The notes under the pieces: model-generated
What the model was told of the DNA's origin: nothing
Seen by the model: only the letters and a program-made list of their open reading frames with translations
Databases searched by the model: none
Translations under genes and position numbers: made by a program
NCBI GenBank assembly: GCA_904424815.1
Contig: CAJGBI010000001.1
Span: 1,693,671-1,757,670, forward strand
Reading direction: 5' to 3'
DNA: 64,000 nt
From: Puniceicoccaceae bacterium Marseille-Q1082
GTDB lineage: Bacteria > Verrucomicrobiota > Verrucomicrobiia > Opitutales > Intestinicryptomonadaceae
Shown: piece by piece, positions 34,281 to 44,587 of the stretch
Layout of the letters: each line of letters opens with the position of its first letter
How positions within the stretch are numbered: the first letter of the stretch is position 1

Positions 34281-35840
34281 CTATCTGAAACTGCGCCTCC
34301 CCCTGCGGCGCGCGGCAAACAGAAGCGCGAGCAGCCCGAGCATTGCGGCGAACGCGGCGGGCTCGGGAACGTTGGTAAATTCAACATACAAAGCGTTGTC
34401 CCTTATGAAAAGGTTCGCGAATATGCCGCCGCCCAAATCGCCCAGGACAAAGTCGCCCTCGGATATGCTTCCGGAACCGAAGCTTATCAACTCGTACTCT
34501 ATCGAATCACTCCCGCTCGCCAATATCCATTCGTTGACGTCGTAAGGGTCGGCGTCGAACTCCACGCCTATCTTCCCGTTCCCGAATTTCGCAAGATCGC
34601 CCGTTATTTCTATTTTGTCCGCGCCGGTTTCCTCTATCGTAAAGACTATCGTCCCCGCCTCAAACGTCGCGTTCTCAAACGCCAGCGTGCCCGTTCCGCT
34701 GTCGGTATAGCCCGACGATATTTCAAGCCTGCCGTCCGCGCCGCCAAGATACAGGTCGCCGTTAACGAGCCCGTTGTACGCCCCCAAATTGAGCGTGCCG
34801 TTCAATACCGTCACGGAATCGAGCCTCGACGGGTTCAACGCGGCGTCGCCCTCGACCGCTCCCCCCTCTTTTATTATGAGCGTCTGCCTGCCGTTTTGCG
34901 CGTCGGCGGCGTTCATCGTTACGTTCAATTTATTGGCGGACTCAACGCGGGAAGCCAATGTGCCAGAATACGAATGCGCGGAAGAATTGGCGAACGCAAG
35001 GTTCACGGTCGCGCTGTGCGCGCTGCTTATTTGAAGCGCGCCGCTCCCTTCCAGCCCGCCTATCGTTATGTCGGAAAAATATCCGTCGTTCGCGGTTTTA
35101 CACAGATCCCAAGCAAACGTTCCCGCGCGGGGCTCCGTCATGTCCACATATCCCCCGACTTTAAAAGAAGTCAGCCCCATTGCGAATAAAATATGATCGC
35201 TCGAATAAGAATACGTATCTTCGCTTTTAAATGTCACGTTTCCTTTAACTTCAAAAACCGAAGGCATGGCGTTTTCGGAAGATATAGTGAATTTGACTCC
35301 GTTCTGCCCGACATTTCCCTCGTCAACTTCCGCTTTTGTGGTGGAATTTGCGACATTCAGATTTCCGTCAACGGTTATGGAAACGTTTTCGTCAAGAGCT
35401 ATGCGATTTTCCGGCATCCACCAGCCGGCCAAACTCTTCAGCGTTATATCGAAATCTCCGCTTATTTGAAGTTTTTGGTTCGGAACCAAGTGCAATATCC
35501 TATAATTTGCGCCGCTGTCCAAATCTATGACAATATCGTGGACATTCCAATTATTGGAGTCGTAGCCAAACAGCACGGATTGATCGGAAGTCAAAGGATC
35601 CTGCGAAACCAAATACAGATTGTTGGAGGCGGAATTTACCTCCCCGTCAAACGCCTGCCCGTCGGGAGATCCGACATTCCACGCCGCCGGATTTTGCATA
35701 TAGCGGTCGGCGGACCATCCGGTCTCGTTCAGATTCCGGTTATAATAGAGGTCGGTGTACTGCCCCTCTTGCGCAAAAGCCGCGCACGAAAGCGCGCCCG
35801 CGCATAAGGCGCCGAAATAAAATCTGGATATTGCTCTCAT
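34281..35840 (-). CDS. PEP-CTERM sorted surface protein with beta-solenoid-like repeats
   Basis: 519 residues from the ATG at 35838-35840. Signal peptide (basic MRAISRF, hydrophobic, CAAFAQ), a long Gly/Asn/Ser/Thr-rich beta body with recurring short units such as DSVTVLNGTLNLGAYNG and GDLYLGGADGRLEISSG (autotransporter-like), and a C-terminal VPEPAAFAAMLGLLALLFAARRRGR: PEP motif, transmembrane helix and Arg cluster. Exosortase would cleave it at PEP and anchor it to extracellular polymer. No exosortase gene is in the window. A terminator follows. Confidence 0.85.
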   Translation of the reverse strand: MRAISRFYFGALCAGALSCAAFAQEGQYTDLYYNRNLNETGWSADRYMQNPAAWNVGSPDGQAFDGEVNSASNNLYLVSQDPLTSDQSVLFGYDSNNWNVHDIVIDLDSGANYRILHLVPNQKLQISGDFDITLKSLAGWWMPENRIALDENVSITVDGNLNVANSTTKAEVDEGNVGQNGVKFTISSENAMPSVFEVKGNVTFKSEDTYSYSSDHILFAMGLTSFKVGGYVDMTEPRAGTFAWDLCKTANDGYFSDITIGGLEGSGALQISSAHSATVNLAFANSSAHSYSGTLASRVESANKLNVTMNAADAQNGRQTLIIKEGGAVEGDAALNPSRLDSVTVLNGTLNLGAYNGLVNGDLYLGGADGRLEISSGYTDSGTGTLAFENATFEAGTIVFTIEETGADKIEITGDLAKFGNGKIGVEFDADPYDVNEWILASGSDSIEYELISFGSGSISEGDFVLGDLGGGIFANLFIRDNALYVEFTNVPEPAAFAAMLGLLALLFAARRRGRRSFR

Positions 35841-35926
35841 AATATTCCATGCGAATATAAGAATTGTTAAAAATGTCAATAAATGTTTTAGATTTTCATG
35901 CAATTCTTCCTCATCCTCCAACCGCA

Positions 35927-35962
35927 TAAAAAACGGCGCGGGAACCGCCTCTCCCGCGCCGT
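35927..35962 (-). terminator. Terminator of the 369-residue PEP-CTERM gene
   Basis: Eleven-base-pair perfect stem ACGGCGCGGGA/TCCCGCGCCGT with an eight-base loop, followed on the minus strand by TTTTTATG. Confidence 0.85.
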
Positions 35963-35997
35963 CTGAAAATTTTTCGGCAAGACGATTATTTTTTAGC

Positions 35998-37107
35998 CTA
36001 AAATTGTTTCATTCTTCTCTGCGCGGCCAATATAAGCGCGAACGCCCCCAACGCCGCGGCTATCGCCGCCGGCTCCGGAATTACCGTAAGCGTCAGGGTT
36101 TGCCCGTCCCACGCAAAACTGTACTCCAGCCCGTAGGCGTCGAATATGTCCGCGCGCAAGTCGAAGTCCGAAAGCCCGCTGTCCGCAAAGCCCTCGGACC
36201 ACTCGTCAACATACACTATCTTGTACTCGCCGGCGGCGATATTTTCGGGGTTCACCATCCCGAAATCCACAGTTATCGCGTCGCCAGCGTTTTTGCGCGC
36301 CGTCCCCAGCGAATATATCGCCGTCTCGAGCGGGTCGAGCTTCCCGACGTTCAAAACCAGAGCCGTTTTTCCGCCCTCCTTGGTATTCGTTATCCGCGTG
36401 CTCGCAAAATCCGTCTTGTACGCGTATATGTTAACGGTCAGATCGAGAACGTCTTCGCGCATATTGAAAGCGTCCGCCGACACGCTGTCTATAAAGCCGT
36501 CGTAGGAACCCACGTCAAGATTGCATGCCTGCGCCCCGGGGCAGGTGAGCGTAAAATTTCCGGAGACGTTTATGTTCACTCTGCCCGCGGTCGTCTTCGC
36601 AAAATATACATGGGCTATCTGCGACAGCGTAAGCGAAGCAAGATTGAGGTTTATCTCTTCGGCGTCCGCGAAATTGACGTTCACGCGGTCGTTTATTCTA
36701 ACGCTCATATTGTGCGCCGTAAAACTGTCGGTGAAAACCAAAGTTTTGGGTTCGATTGTAGAGCCGCCGAACGCCACAGAGCCGTCGGATTGCACCTCTC
36801 CGATCTTGTACCTGTTTATGATGACGTCGGAATCCGCCGTTATGCCCTGCGACTGGTCGGCGTCTATCGCTCCCGCCGCATGGTTTCCCTTGTCCAGAGT
36901 TATCCTGTCGTCGGTACCTTCGGGAAAGACGTAAAACTCCCAGTTGTCGCCGGAGCCGTTGTAAGTCGAAAACCGTTTCCAGAGGCTCATGTCGTTTACG
37001 TTTTGCTCTCCGGACGGAGCCATAAAGAAAAACGTGTCGGCGGAGGCGAAAACCGCCGAAAAATGCAACAACGCCAGAGAAAGGGAAAGCGCGAATTTTG
37101 TTCTCAT
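35998..37107 (-). CDS. PEP-CTERM sorted surface protein
   Basis: 369 residues from the ATG at 37105-37107; an in-frame start 14 codons upstream is less likely. Signal peptide (MRTKFALSLSLALLHF, then ASADT), a beta-rich body with Asn/Asp repeats, and the C-terminal VIPEPAAIAAALGAFALILAAQRRMKQF: PEP box, hydrophobic helix, basic end. Two cysteines at the FTLTCPGAQACNLD segment may form a disulfide. It lies next to another PEP-CTERM gene but is separated from it by a terminator, so each has its own transcript end. Confidence 0.83.
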   Translation of the reverse strand: MRTKFALSLSLALLHFSAVFASADTFFFMAPSGEQNVNDMSLWKRFSTYNGSGDNWEFYVFPEGTDDRITLDKGNHAAGAIDADQSQGITADSDVIINRYKIGEVQSDGSVAFGGSTIEPKTLVFTDSFTAHNMSVRINDRVNVNFADAEEINLNLASLTLSQIAHVYFAKTTAGRVNINVSGNFTLTCPGAQACNLDVGSYDGFIDSVSADAFNMREDVLDLTVNIYAYKTDFASTRITNTKEGGKTALVLNVGKLDPLETAIYSLGTARKNAGDAITVDFGMVNPENIAAGEYKIVYVDEWSEGFADSGLSDFDLRADIFDAYGLEYSFAWDGQTLTLTVIPEPAAIAAALGAFALILAAQRRMKQF

Positions 37108-37457
37108 AACAATATCCGAATATAAAATACCTTTAATAATGTCAAGCAATTATTTTTAACGGTTGCCCCTCCCTTATTATTTCTTTTCCGGAAATGAAAA
37201 ATTTTCGGTTTCTCCTCCCCGCAAAACCTGTCCGCATTCGCACACTGGAAATTCCGGCGCCGTTCGCGGTCGGCTTTTACGCGCGGCGCACAACGAGCCG
37301 TCCCGCGGCAAGCCGGGTTTTGGGAAAAAAATTTCAAAGCATTCCGCACGCGCCGCAGCCCGTCCCTCCGCGCCCGCGGCGACCGCGCGCAAACAGCCCC
37401 CATAAACAAGCGGCGGCTCTCCTCCCCTCGCGAATCCGCCGCGCAAAACAAAAAACG
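37108..37457. other. 350-base intergenic region, no supported gene
   Basis: Lies between two minus-strand genes and should hold the promoter of the 369-residue PEP-CTERM gene. AT-rich near 37110-37210, then GC-rich. The open frames here have weak starts and shadow-like composition. No hairpin or repeat of note is seen. Confidence 0.5.
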
Positions 37458-39095
37458 CTACCGCCCTTTCGCGAGCTCCGAGAGCTTTTTCAGGTCGAGC
37501 TTCCCGCTTGGAAGCAGCGGTATCGCGTCCGCCCGCACGAGATGTTTCGGCATCCAAAGGTTGCTGATTCCCGCCTTGCGCAGGGCGTCTTTGGCGTCCG
37601 CAAGCGATATGTCAGCCGCCGCGACCAGCACGAGCGCCTCCCCTTTTCCCTCGTCGAGCCGCGAGGAAATCGCGAGCTCCGGAACGTCCGAACCCGAATA
37701 GCCGAGCGCCGAGTTCAACGCGGCCTCCACCGTGGCGTGCGGAACCATCTCCCCGCCGATTTTCGAGAAGCGCGAAAGCCTGCCGTCTATGTACAAAAAT
37801 CCGTCGCCGTCGAGCCTCGACAAATCGCCCGTCACGAGCCACCCGCCTTTCAGCGCGGCGGACGTCGCCTCCGGATTGTCGAGATACCCCGCAAATACGT
37901 TTGCGCCGCTCAGCGCGAGCAGCCCGCGCTCCCCGAACGGCAGCGGCTCGAGCGTCGATGGGTCGAGAATTTTTGCGCGCATTCCGGGAAACAGCTTGCC
38001 TATCGAGCCCTTGCGCGAGCCCGTCGAATACCATCCGAAATCGCGCTCGGGCAGGTTGACCCCCACGACGGGGGTCGCCTCGGTGAGCCCGTAGCCCTCG
38101 CGGTATGTGTCTCCGAACTTTCCGTTCCAGAGCTCGTGGAAGCCCGCGGGAGTCTTTTCCGCCCCCGCGACCGCCTTGCGTATGGACGCCATGTCCGACG
38201 GGTCGGCGTGCTTTATGTAGGCGCGGAAAAACGTCGGGCTGCCGATGATGGCCGTCGCCCGCGTCTCGCGAACTGCGCGGATATTGCTCTTTATGTCGAG
38301 GGGGCTTGCGAGCGACACCGTGGGCTGGCCGGCTATCGCCATGTACCACACCTCGAACAGAAGCCCGAAGCTGTGGAATATCGGAAGGTTTGCCAGCAAT
38401 ACGTCGCCGTCCTCAAAGAGCCCGCAGAGCTTTGTTTGCAGGCAGTTGGCGATTATGTTGCGCTCAGTGAGAACCGCCGCCTTCGGCGCGCCCTCGCTGC
38501 CGCTCGTAAAGACGAGAGTCCCCTCTTTGGCGGGATCGCCGGAAAGCTCTTTCAGCCCAAACGCCGAGAGAATTTCCGCCGGGCCGCGCGCCGCCTTTTC
38601 GCGCCAAAAGTCGAGGCGCGCGCGCGGGACGGATGCGAGAATTTCCGCGGCGTCGAGAACGCTGTCAGTCCACGGAAACGACGGGTTTGCCTTCGAGATT
38701 TTCTCCCTGTACGGAGACGCCGACACCATGCGGGAGATTCCGGCGGTCTCCACGCAGCTCTTTGCCGCCACCGGCCCCAGCGTGAAATTGAGGTTCACGG
38801 GAACAACTCCCGCGAGCAGGCAGGCGTAGTTGGCCGCGCACGCGACGAACGACGGCGGTATGGCGAGCCCCATCCTGCCCGCGGCTCCCGATTCGAGGAA
38901 TTTTTCCGCCAAAGCAGCGGACGCTGCTATCAGGTCGGCGCCGTCGAAATTTTTCGCGCCCGCGGAAAAGTCGCACAAAATCCGCCTGCCGGCGTTTGCG
39001 CAGAGGCCCTCGAACACAGCGCAAACCAGGGTCTTTTTCAGCTCCCCGCGGCGCTCAAAAACTTCAAATCCCATATCGACGATACCGGCTCTCAT
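37458..39095 (-). CDS. AMP-binding acyl-CoA/acyl-ACP synthetase
   Basis: 545 residues. Adenylates a carboxylate and transfers it to CoA, ACP or pantetheine. The ANL-family core is intact: P-loop TSGSEGAPKAAVLTERN (about residues 209-225), then YGLTEATPVVGVN, TGDLSRLDGDGFLYIDGRLSRFSKIGGE and a C-terminal hinge with PLLPSGKLDLKKL, carrying the catalytic Lys of A10. Best resemblance is the acyl-ACP synthetase half of Aas-type proteins (YNHG-type IFHSFGLLFE motif). No acyltransferase domain is attached. Confidence 0.85.
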   Translation of the reverse strand: MRAGIVDMGFEVFERRGELKKTLVCAVFEGLCANAGRRILCDFSAGAKNFDGADLIAASAALAEKFLESGAAGRMGLAIPPSFVACAANYACLLAGVVPVNLNFTLGPVAAKSCVETAGISRMVSASPYREKISKANPSFPWTDSVLDAAEILASVPRARLDFWREKAARGPAEILSAFGLKELSGDPAKEGTLVFTSGSEGAPKAAVLTERNIIANCLQTKLCGLFEDGDVLLANLPIFHSFGLLFEVWYMAIAGQPTVSLASPLDIKSNIRAVRETRATAIIGSPTFFRAYIKHADPSDMASIRKAVAGAEKTPAGFHELWNGKFGDTYREGYGLTEATPVVGVNLPERDFGWYSTGSRKGSIGKLFPGMRAKILDPSTLEPLPFGERGLLALSGANVFAGYLDNPEATSAALKGGWLVTGDLSRLDGDGFLYIDGRLSRFSKIGGEMVPHATVEAALNSALGYSGSDVPELAISSRLDEGKGEALVLVAAADISLADAKDALRKAGISNLWMPKHLVRADAIPLLPSGKLDLKKLSELAKGR

Positions 39096-39222
39096 ATCCG
39101 TCTACCAATTAAGGCGCGCGCGGAGGATGTCAACATTTACCCGACGGCGCCTCCCCGCGCCGCGGCGCGGGCGCAAAAAAAAGTTCGCCGCACCGAACAT
39201 TTGCGCTAAGGGCGTGTCATAA

Positions 39223-40524
<1,302 letters not shown>

Positions 40525-40560
40525 CCTCTCGGGCGCATGCGCCGGAATTTAAAACAGACT

Positions 40561-40591
40561 GCGGGCGCCTTATCGGGGGCCCGCTTTTTTT
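40561..40591 (+). terminator. Rho-independent terminator after eno
   Basis: GCGGGC/GCCCGC stem, extended inside by two pairs after a mismatch, followed by TTTTTTT. It lies 37 bases after the eno stop and before the PEP-CTERM protease gene. Confidence 0.75.
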
Positions 40592-40704
40592 ATCCCGCGC
40601 GCGGTAGGATTCCCGCGCCGCATGGGGCGCCAAAAAAAGAAATTTCAAATCCGGTGTTGACCGCCGCGCAATTCAAAAAGTACAGTCGCGCCTCAAAAAC
40701 ATTT

Positions 40705-42333
40705 ATGAAATTTGCGGATCCCATCTTCAATATAACCCGCCGCGCGGCGGCGATTGCGGCGGCATGCCTGCTTTCGGGGCGGCTCTTCGCCGCCGTGTGC
40801 GAAATGCCCGATTCTTCGCTTCTGAATTTGGCGGAATTCACCGGAGCGGACGCCTTCTACCGGATCGGAATCTACGGGCAGGGGGCAAACGTCGCCAATT
40901 TGGAATACTACTCGGTTTCCGAGGAGGAAGCGCCCGAGTATTCCGTTTTTCTGAAAGGCTCAAACTACTCGACTTACATGCCGGAGGGAACGTCGGGGCG
41001 GTACGGGTCGGTTCATCCGTACGAAACCCTCTCTGTCATGGCGGGATACAACGAATCCTACGAAAACCAGGAAGTATCGACGGGAATCGCGTGGCGGGCG
41101 AACTATACCGCGGGGCAAGTCGCCGAGGACGGGCTCTTCACCTCCGACAGGCTCACCCTCCAAACCTACGAAAAATTCTTTTCAAACGGCGCGGACGTGA
41201 TTTCGTCGTCTTTCAAAAACTCGGGGGAAAGCGCATTCATGGCGGGGGCGGTCTTGGACTCTTACGCCGCAAAAAATACGCGGACGGTTTTTGTCGGGGC
41301 GGCGTCGAACAACGGCGACGAGGGTCCGGGAAACGTCGCTTCGCCGTACAGGAACGTGAACGTCATAAAAGTCGGAGCCCTCGACATCTCCACGGGCTTC
41401 AAAACCGCGGCGGCCTTCAGCTCCTACGGCCCCAACGACTTTTACAACCCCATAACGGGCGAAACCGTAAAGGGCGCCGTGAGCGCCGTTGACATATCGG
41501 CGCCCGGCACCGTGTACACAGTAAAACAGGACGGAAGCCTCGGCAACGTCTCGGGGACGAGCTTCGCCGCCCCGATAGTATCATCTGCGGTCGCGCTGAT
41601 GGTCTCGTATTCCAAGGAGGCTTCAATGCCGGACGACAGCAGGGACGCGAGGCTGATAAAAGCCGTGCTATTGAACTCGGCGTCTAAAACGGACGGCTGG
41701 GACAACGGCAGCCGTTTGGAATCCGCGACGGTAAACGGCAAAACATACGGGGGAGTTCTCTCGACGAGCCAGGCTCTCGACTACCATTCGGGCGCGGGCG
41801 CGCTGAACGCGGAAGAAGCCCTTGCGCAATACGGCAGCTTCGGAGAGACTTCGTTTCTCGAGAGCGCCGGCAAAGGGGAGTCGGTTTTCTACGATTTCAG
41901 CGCGGCGGCCAATCTGGAATTTGCCGCCACACTGTGCTGGAATGTGGGCGCGGAAATAGACGGCGTAACGTACGACGGCAGCGGCAACGTGTCGGCGATA
42001 AGCGCGGAAAACTCGCATTTTTCCAACCTCGACCTGCGCCTCTGGTATCTGGGCGGCGGCGGGGAAATTCTCGTGGCGCAATCGGTTTCGGAATACAACA
42101 ATGTGGAACACCTGTTCCTGGAACTCGAACGGGAGGGGGAATACAGGCTTGAAGTGGCGTTCAAAGACCTGGTTTACGGAGACGCCGAAAGCGAAACTTT
42201 CGCGGTAGCGTGGAATGTCTCCCAAATACCGGAACCGTCGGTCTGCGCGGCGCTTCTGGGGGCGGCCTCACTCGCCTTCGCCGCCCGCATGAAAGCGAAA
42301 TTTTCAAGCGGCTCAAACGTCCGCCGCCGCTAA
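40705..42333 (+). CDS. PEP-CTERM anchored subtilisin-like (S8) serine protease
   Basis: 542 residues. Signal peptide (basic/Ala-rich, SGRLFAA), S8 domain at about 45-330, a beta domain, and a C-terminal IPEPSVCAALLGAASLAFAAR PEP-CTERM tail. The catalytic Ser is clear in SGTSFAAP (S286). A histidine sits in GSVHPYETLSVMAG (H104) where HGT normally lies. The Asp usually found as VIDTG is instead VANLE (E67), so the acid is Glu or the triad is altered. NNG near AASNNGDEG supplies a plausible oxyanion Asn. It should act at the cell surface, perhaps processing other surface proteins. Confidence 0.83.
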   Translation: MKFADPIFNITRRAAAIAAACLLSGRLFAAVCEMPDSSLLNLAEFTGADAFYRIGIYGQGANVANLEYYSVSEEEAPEYSVFLKGSNYSTYMPEGTSGRYGSVHPYETLSVMAGYNESYENQEVSTGIAWRANYTAGQVAEDGLFTSDRLTLQTYEKFFSNGADVISSSFKNSGESAFMAGAVLDSYAAKNTRTVFVGAASNNGDEGPGNVASPYRNVNVIKVGALDISTGFKTAAAFSSYGPNDFYNPITGETVKGAVSAVDISAPGTVYTVKQDGSLGNVSGTSFAAPIVSSAVALMVSYSKEASMPDDSRDARLIKAVLLNSASKTDGWDNGSRLESATVNGKTYGGVLSTSQALDYHSGAGALNAEEALAQYGSFGETSFLESAGKGESVFYDFSAAANLEFAATLCWNVGAEIDGVTYDGSGNVSAISAENSHFSNLDLRLWYLGGGGEILVAQSVSEYNNVEHLFLELEREGEYRLEVAFKDLVYGDAESETFAVAWNVSQIPEPSVCAALLGAASLAFAARMKAKFSSGSNVRRR

Positions 42334-42656
42334 ATGCCGGCGCCCAAATTTACGCAAACCTAACTCCAATACCGCACGGATTCCGGGCAATCTCCGCGCA
42401 CCTCCGCGCCCTTCCGATTAAACAATCCATATCATCCAAGCTTTCCCCGCCTATAAAGCGCCCCGCAAATCCCTCGCAGGAAAACTGCCAGAAAATTCTT
42501 TAACGCCCAATTGAAAAAGAATATTTACGGGATATCACACCTCTCCGGCTTCCGTTTCTTTCCTCTTATCCAAGCCACTCCCTTTAAAAACCATACTGCC
42601 AAATTTTAGCTCCCCCATCGGGCGCCAAATGAAAACGGGCGAGCATACGCGGCTTT
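42334..42656. other. 323-base intergenic region, no supported gene
   Basis: Convergent gap between the PEP-CTERM protease (plus) and the TauE permease (minus). AT-rich around 42490-42620. No open frame has a convincing start. I see no terminator-quality hairpin here. Confidence 0.5.
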
Positions 42657-43409
42657 CTATGCGACCATTGCTATCGTGCCCGCTATTGTGGAAATAACTA
42701 TGAGCGCGCGGAAAAATTTTTCCGGCACGCGGTTTACCAGCAACACTCCCAAAAACGCTCCGGCGAATATGAAGGGTATGCCGCATGCGCCCGCCTTGAG
42801 CGCGGAGGCTCCGATATTCTCCCACGCAATGACCTGAAATGGAATTTTCATGTAGTTTACTAGAAGAAAAAACCACGCGGAAGTCCCCACGAACGAGCGC
42901 TTGGGGAGGTTCGCCGAAAGCAGGTAGACCGACATCACGGGGCCCGCAGCGTTGCCTATCATGGTTGTGAACCCGCCGAGAACCCCGAATGCGGAGGCGC
43001 ACGCGCCGGAGCGCGCTATTCTGCCAGCACGCTCCCCGCGCGCGAAAAACATCACCGCAAGGCCCGCAAAAATGCAAAGCGCCATGAGCGCCCCGAAACT
43101 TTCGCGCGGAATTGCCGCATCGACCGCCAGAGCCGCAAAAAATCCGGCAACCGCGCTCGGCAGCAGCCTTGCCACAATCCGCCAGTCGGCGTCGCGCCTG
43201 TAATGCAAAACGGCGATCAGATCCGCGAAACATAGCATCGGAAGGATAACCCCCGTCGATTCCCGCGCGCCGAACGCCATCGCCATCATGGGAATAGAAA
43301 CGACGACCGCCCCCTGGACGCCCGTCTTTGAAAATCCGATGAGCAACGCGCAAAACGCGAGCGCCGCAAACTGCCACCCCGACGAAAAAATTCCGTTAAT
43401 AAAATCCAT
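42657..43409 (-). CDS. TauE/SafE-family membrane exporter
   Basis: 250 residues from the ATG at 43407-43409. Seven to eight hydrophobic segments, with the paired TauE repeat signatures: LIGFSKTGVQGAVVVSIPMM near the N-terminus and GVLGGFTTMIGNAAGPVMSVYLL in the second half. These proteins move sulfite or small organic anions across the inner membrane. No sulfur-metabolism gene is adjacent, so the substrate is unknown. Transcribed away from the DUF362 gene. Confidence 0.85.
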   Translation of the reverse strand: MDFINGIFSSGWQFAALAFCALLIGFSKTGVQGAVVVSIPMMAMAFGARESTGVILPMLCFADLIAVLHYRRDADWRIVARLLPSAVAGFFAALAVDAAIPRESFGALMALCIFAGLAVMFFARGERAGRIARSGACASAFGVLGGFTTMIGNAAGPVMSVYLLSANLPKRSFVGTSAWFFLLVNYMKIPFQVIAWENIGASALKAGACGIPFIFAGAFLGVLLVNRVPEKFFRALIVISTIAGTIAMVA

Positions 43410-43520
43410 TTTTGCCGATTTTTTAAATTGGACGGATTCCGGCGCCTTTTGCAACCGATTTAAATTTCCGCCGTTATATTTGGCTTGTAGGGGCGCGAAA
43501 TTCCGGCAATAATCCGGCGC

Positions 43521-44471
43521 ATGAAAAGAAGAGAATTTATTGTCAAGACGGCCCTTGGATCGGCGGCGGCCGCGCTGCCGTTCTCGGGGGAACTTTTCGC
43601 CCAAGCCAAGCAGGCGTCAGGAAAGCCGCTCGACATAGTGGCGCTCTACGGCGCGACGGCCTCCGAAATGTTCGAGCGCGGAATAGCCGAAATGGGCGGC
43701 ATGGGCAGGTTCGTCAAAAAGGGCGACTCCGTCGTCGTGAAGCCCAACATCGGCTGGGACCAGCCTCCGGAAGTCGGCGCGAACACCGATCCCGACCTCG
43801 TAGGGCTCGTCGTCAAAAAATGCTTTGAGGCGGGCGCGAAGGAAGTGCTTTGTTTCGACCACACCTGCGGCAACGACTGGCAGAACCGCTACAAAATGAG
43901 CGGAATCGCCGAAAAGGTCGAGGCGAACGGCGGCAAAATGGTGGCCGGCAACGACGAATACATGTTCGTAGAGCGCGACATTCCTCGCGGGAAGTCGCTC
44001 AAGAGGGCGCAGGTCCACAAGCTTACGGTGGATCCGGACGTGTTCATAAACATTCCCGTTCTGAAACACCACGGCGGCGCGAAGATCACCTGCGCGCTCA
44101 AAAACTACATGGGGTGCATTTACGACAGGCAGTGGTGGCACCGCAACGACATGCCCCAGTGCATCGCCGACTACGCGACATACCAAAAGACGACCCTCAC
44201 GATCGTAGACGCCTACCGCATAATGCTCCAGCACGGCCCGCGCGGCAGCTCCCCGAAATTCGCGCCCGTGTCGAAGTACCAGATAATTTCGACCGACATC
44301 GTGGCTGCGGACGCCGCGGCCGTCCAGATTTTCGCGGCGGTGGCGAGGCAGAACGGCATGGGCAAGCCGTACTCTCTCGACGAAATCAAATATATCGCGC
44401 TCGCCGAAAAGAACGGCGTGGGCACGGCGGATCTCTCAAAGCTCAACATGAAGAGAATTTCGTTGGCGTAA
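43521..44471 (+). CDS. Tat-exported DUF362 protein
   Basis: 316 residues. Twin-arginine signal peptide (MKRREFIVKTALGSAAAAL, then FSGELFAQA). DUF362 features are VVVKPNIGWDQPPE, then VGLVVKKCFEAGAKEVLCFDHTCGNDW, INIPVLKHHGGAKITCALKNYMGC and VDAYRIMLQHGP. Members often accompany ferredoxins and may bind iron-sulfur clusters; only a few cysteines (CFDHTC, C-AL, MGC) are present. The membrane-ferredoxin fusion gene starts 117 bases downstream in the same direction, so the two probably act together in the periplasm. Precise role unknown. Confidence 0.82.
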   Translation: MKRREFIVKTALGSAAAALPFSGELFAQAKQASGKPLDIVALYGATASEMFERGIAEMGGMGRFVKKGDSVVVKPNIGWDQPPEVGANTDPDLVGLVVKKCFEAGAKEVLCFDHTCGNDWQNRYKMSGIAEKVEANGGKMVAGNDEYMFVERDIPRGKSLKRAQVHKLTVDPDVFINIPVLKHHGGAKITCALKNYMGCIYDRQWWHRNDMPQCIADYATYQKTTLTIVDAYRIMLQHGPRGSSPKFAPVSKYQIISTDIVAADAAAVQIFAAVARQNGMGKPYSLDEIKYIALAEKNGVGTADLSKLNMKRISLA

Positions 44472-44587
44472 CCCCCGCCGGAACCCGCGCCGGCGCGCGG
44501 GCTTTCGGGGGAAATTTCGCCGGATTCCCGTCCGGAGGCTCCGCGCTATCCCCCGCCGAGCGCGCCGGCGGACGCTGCGACAGACCT

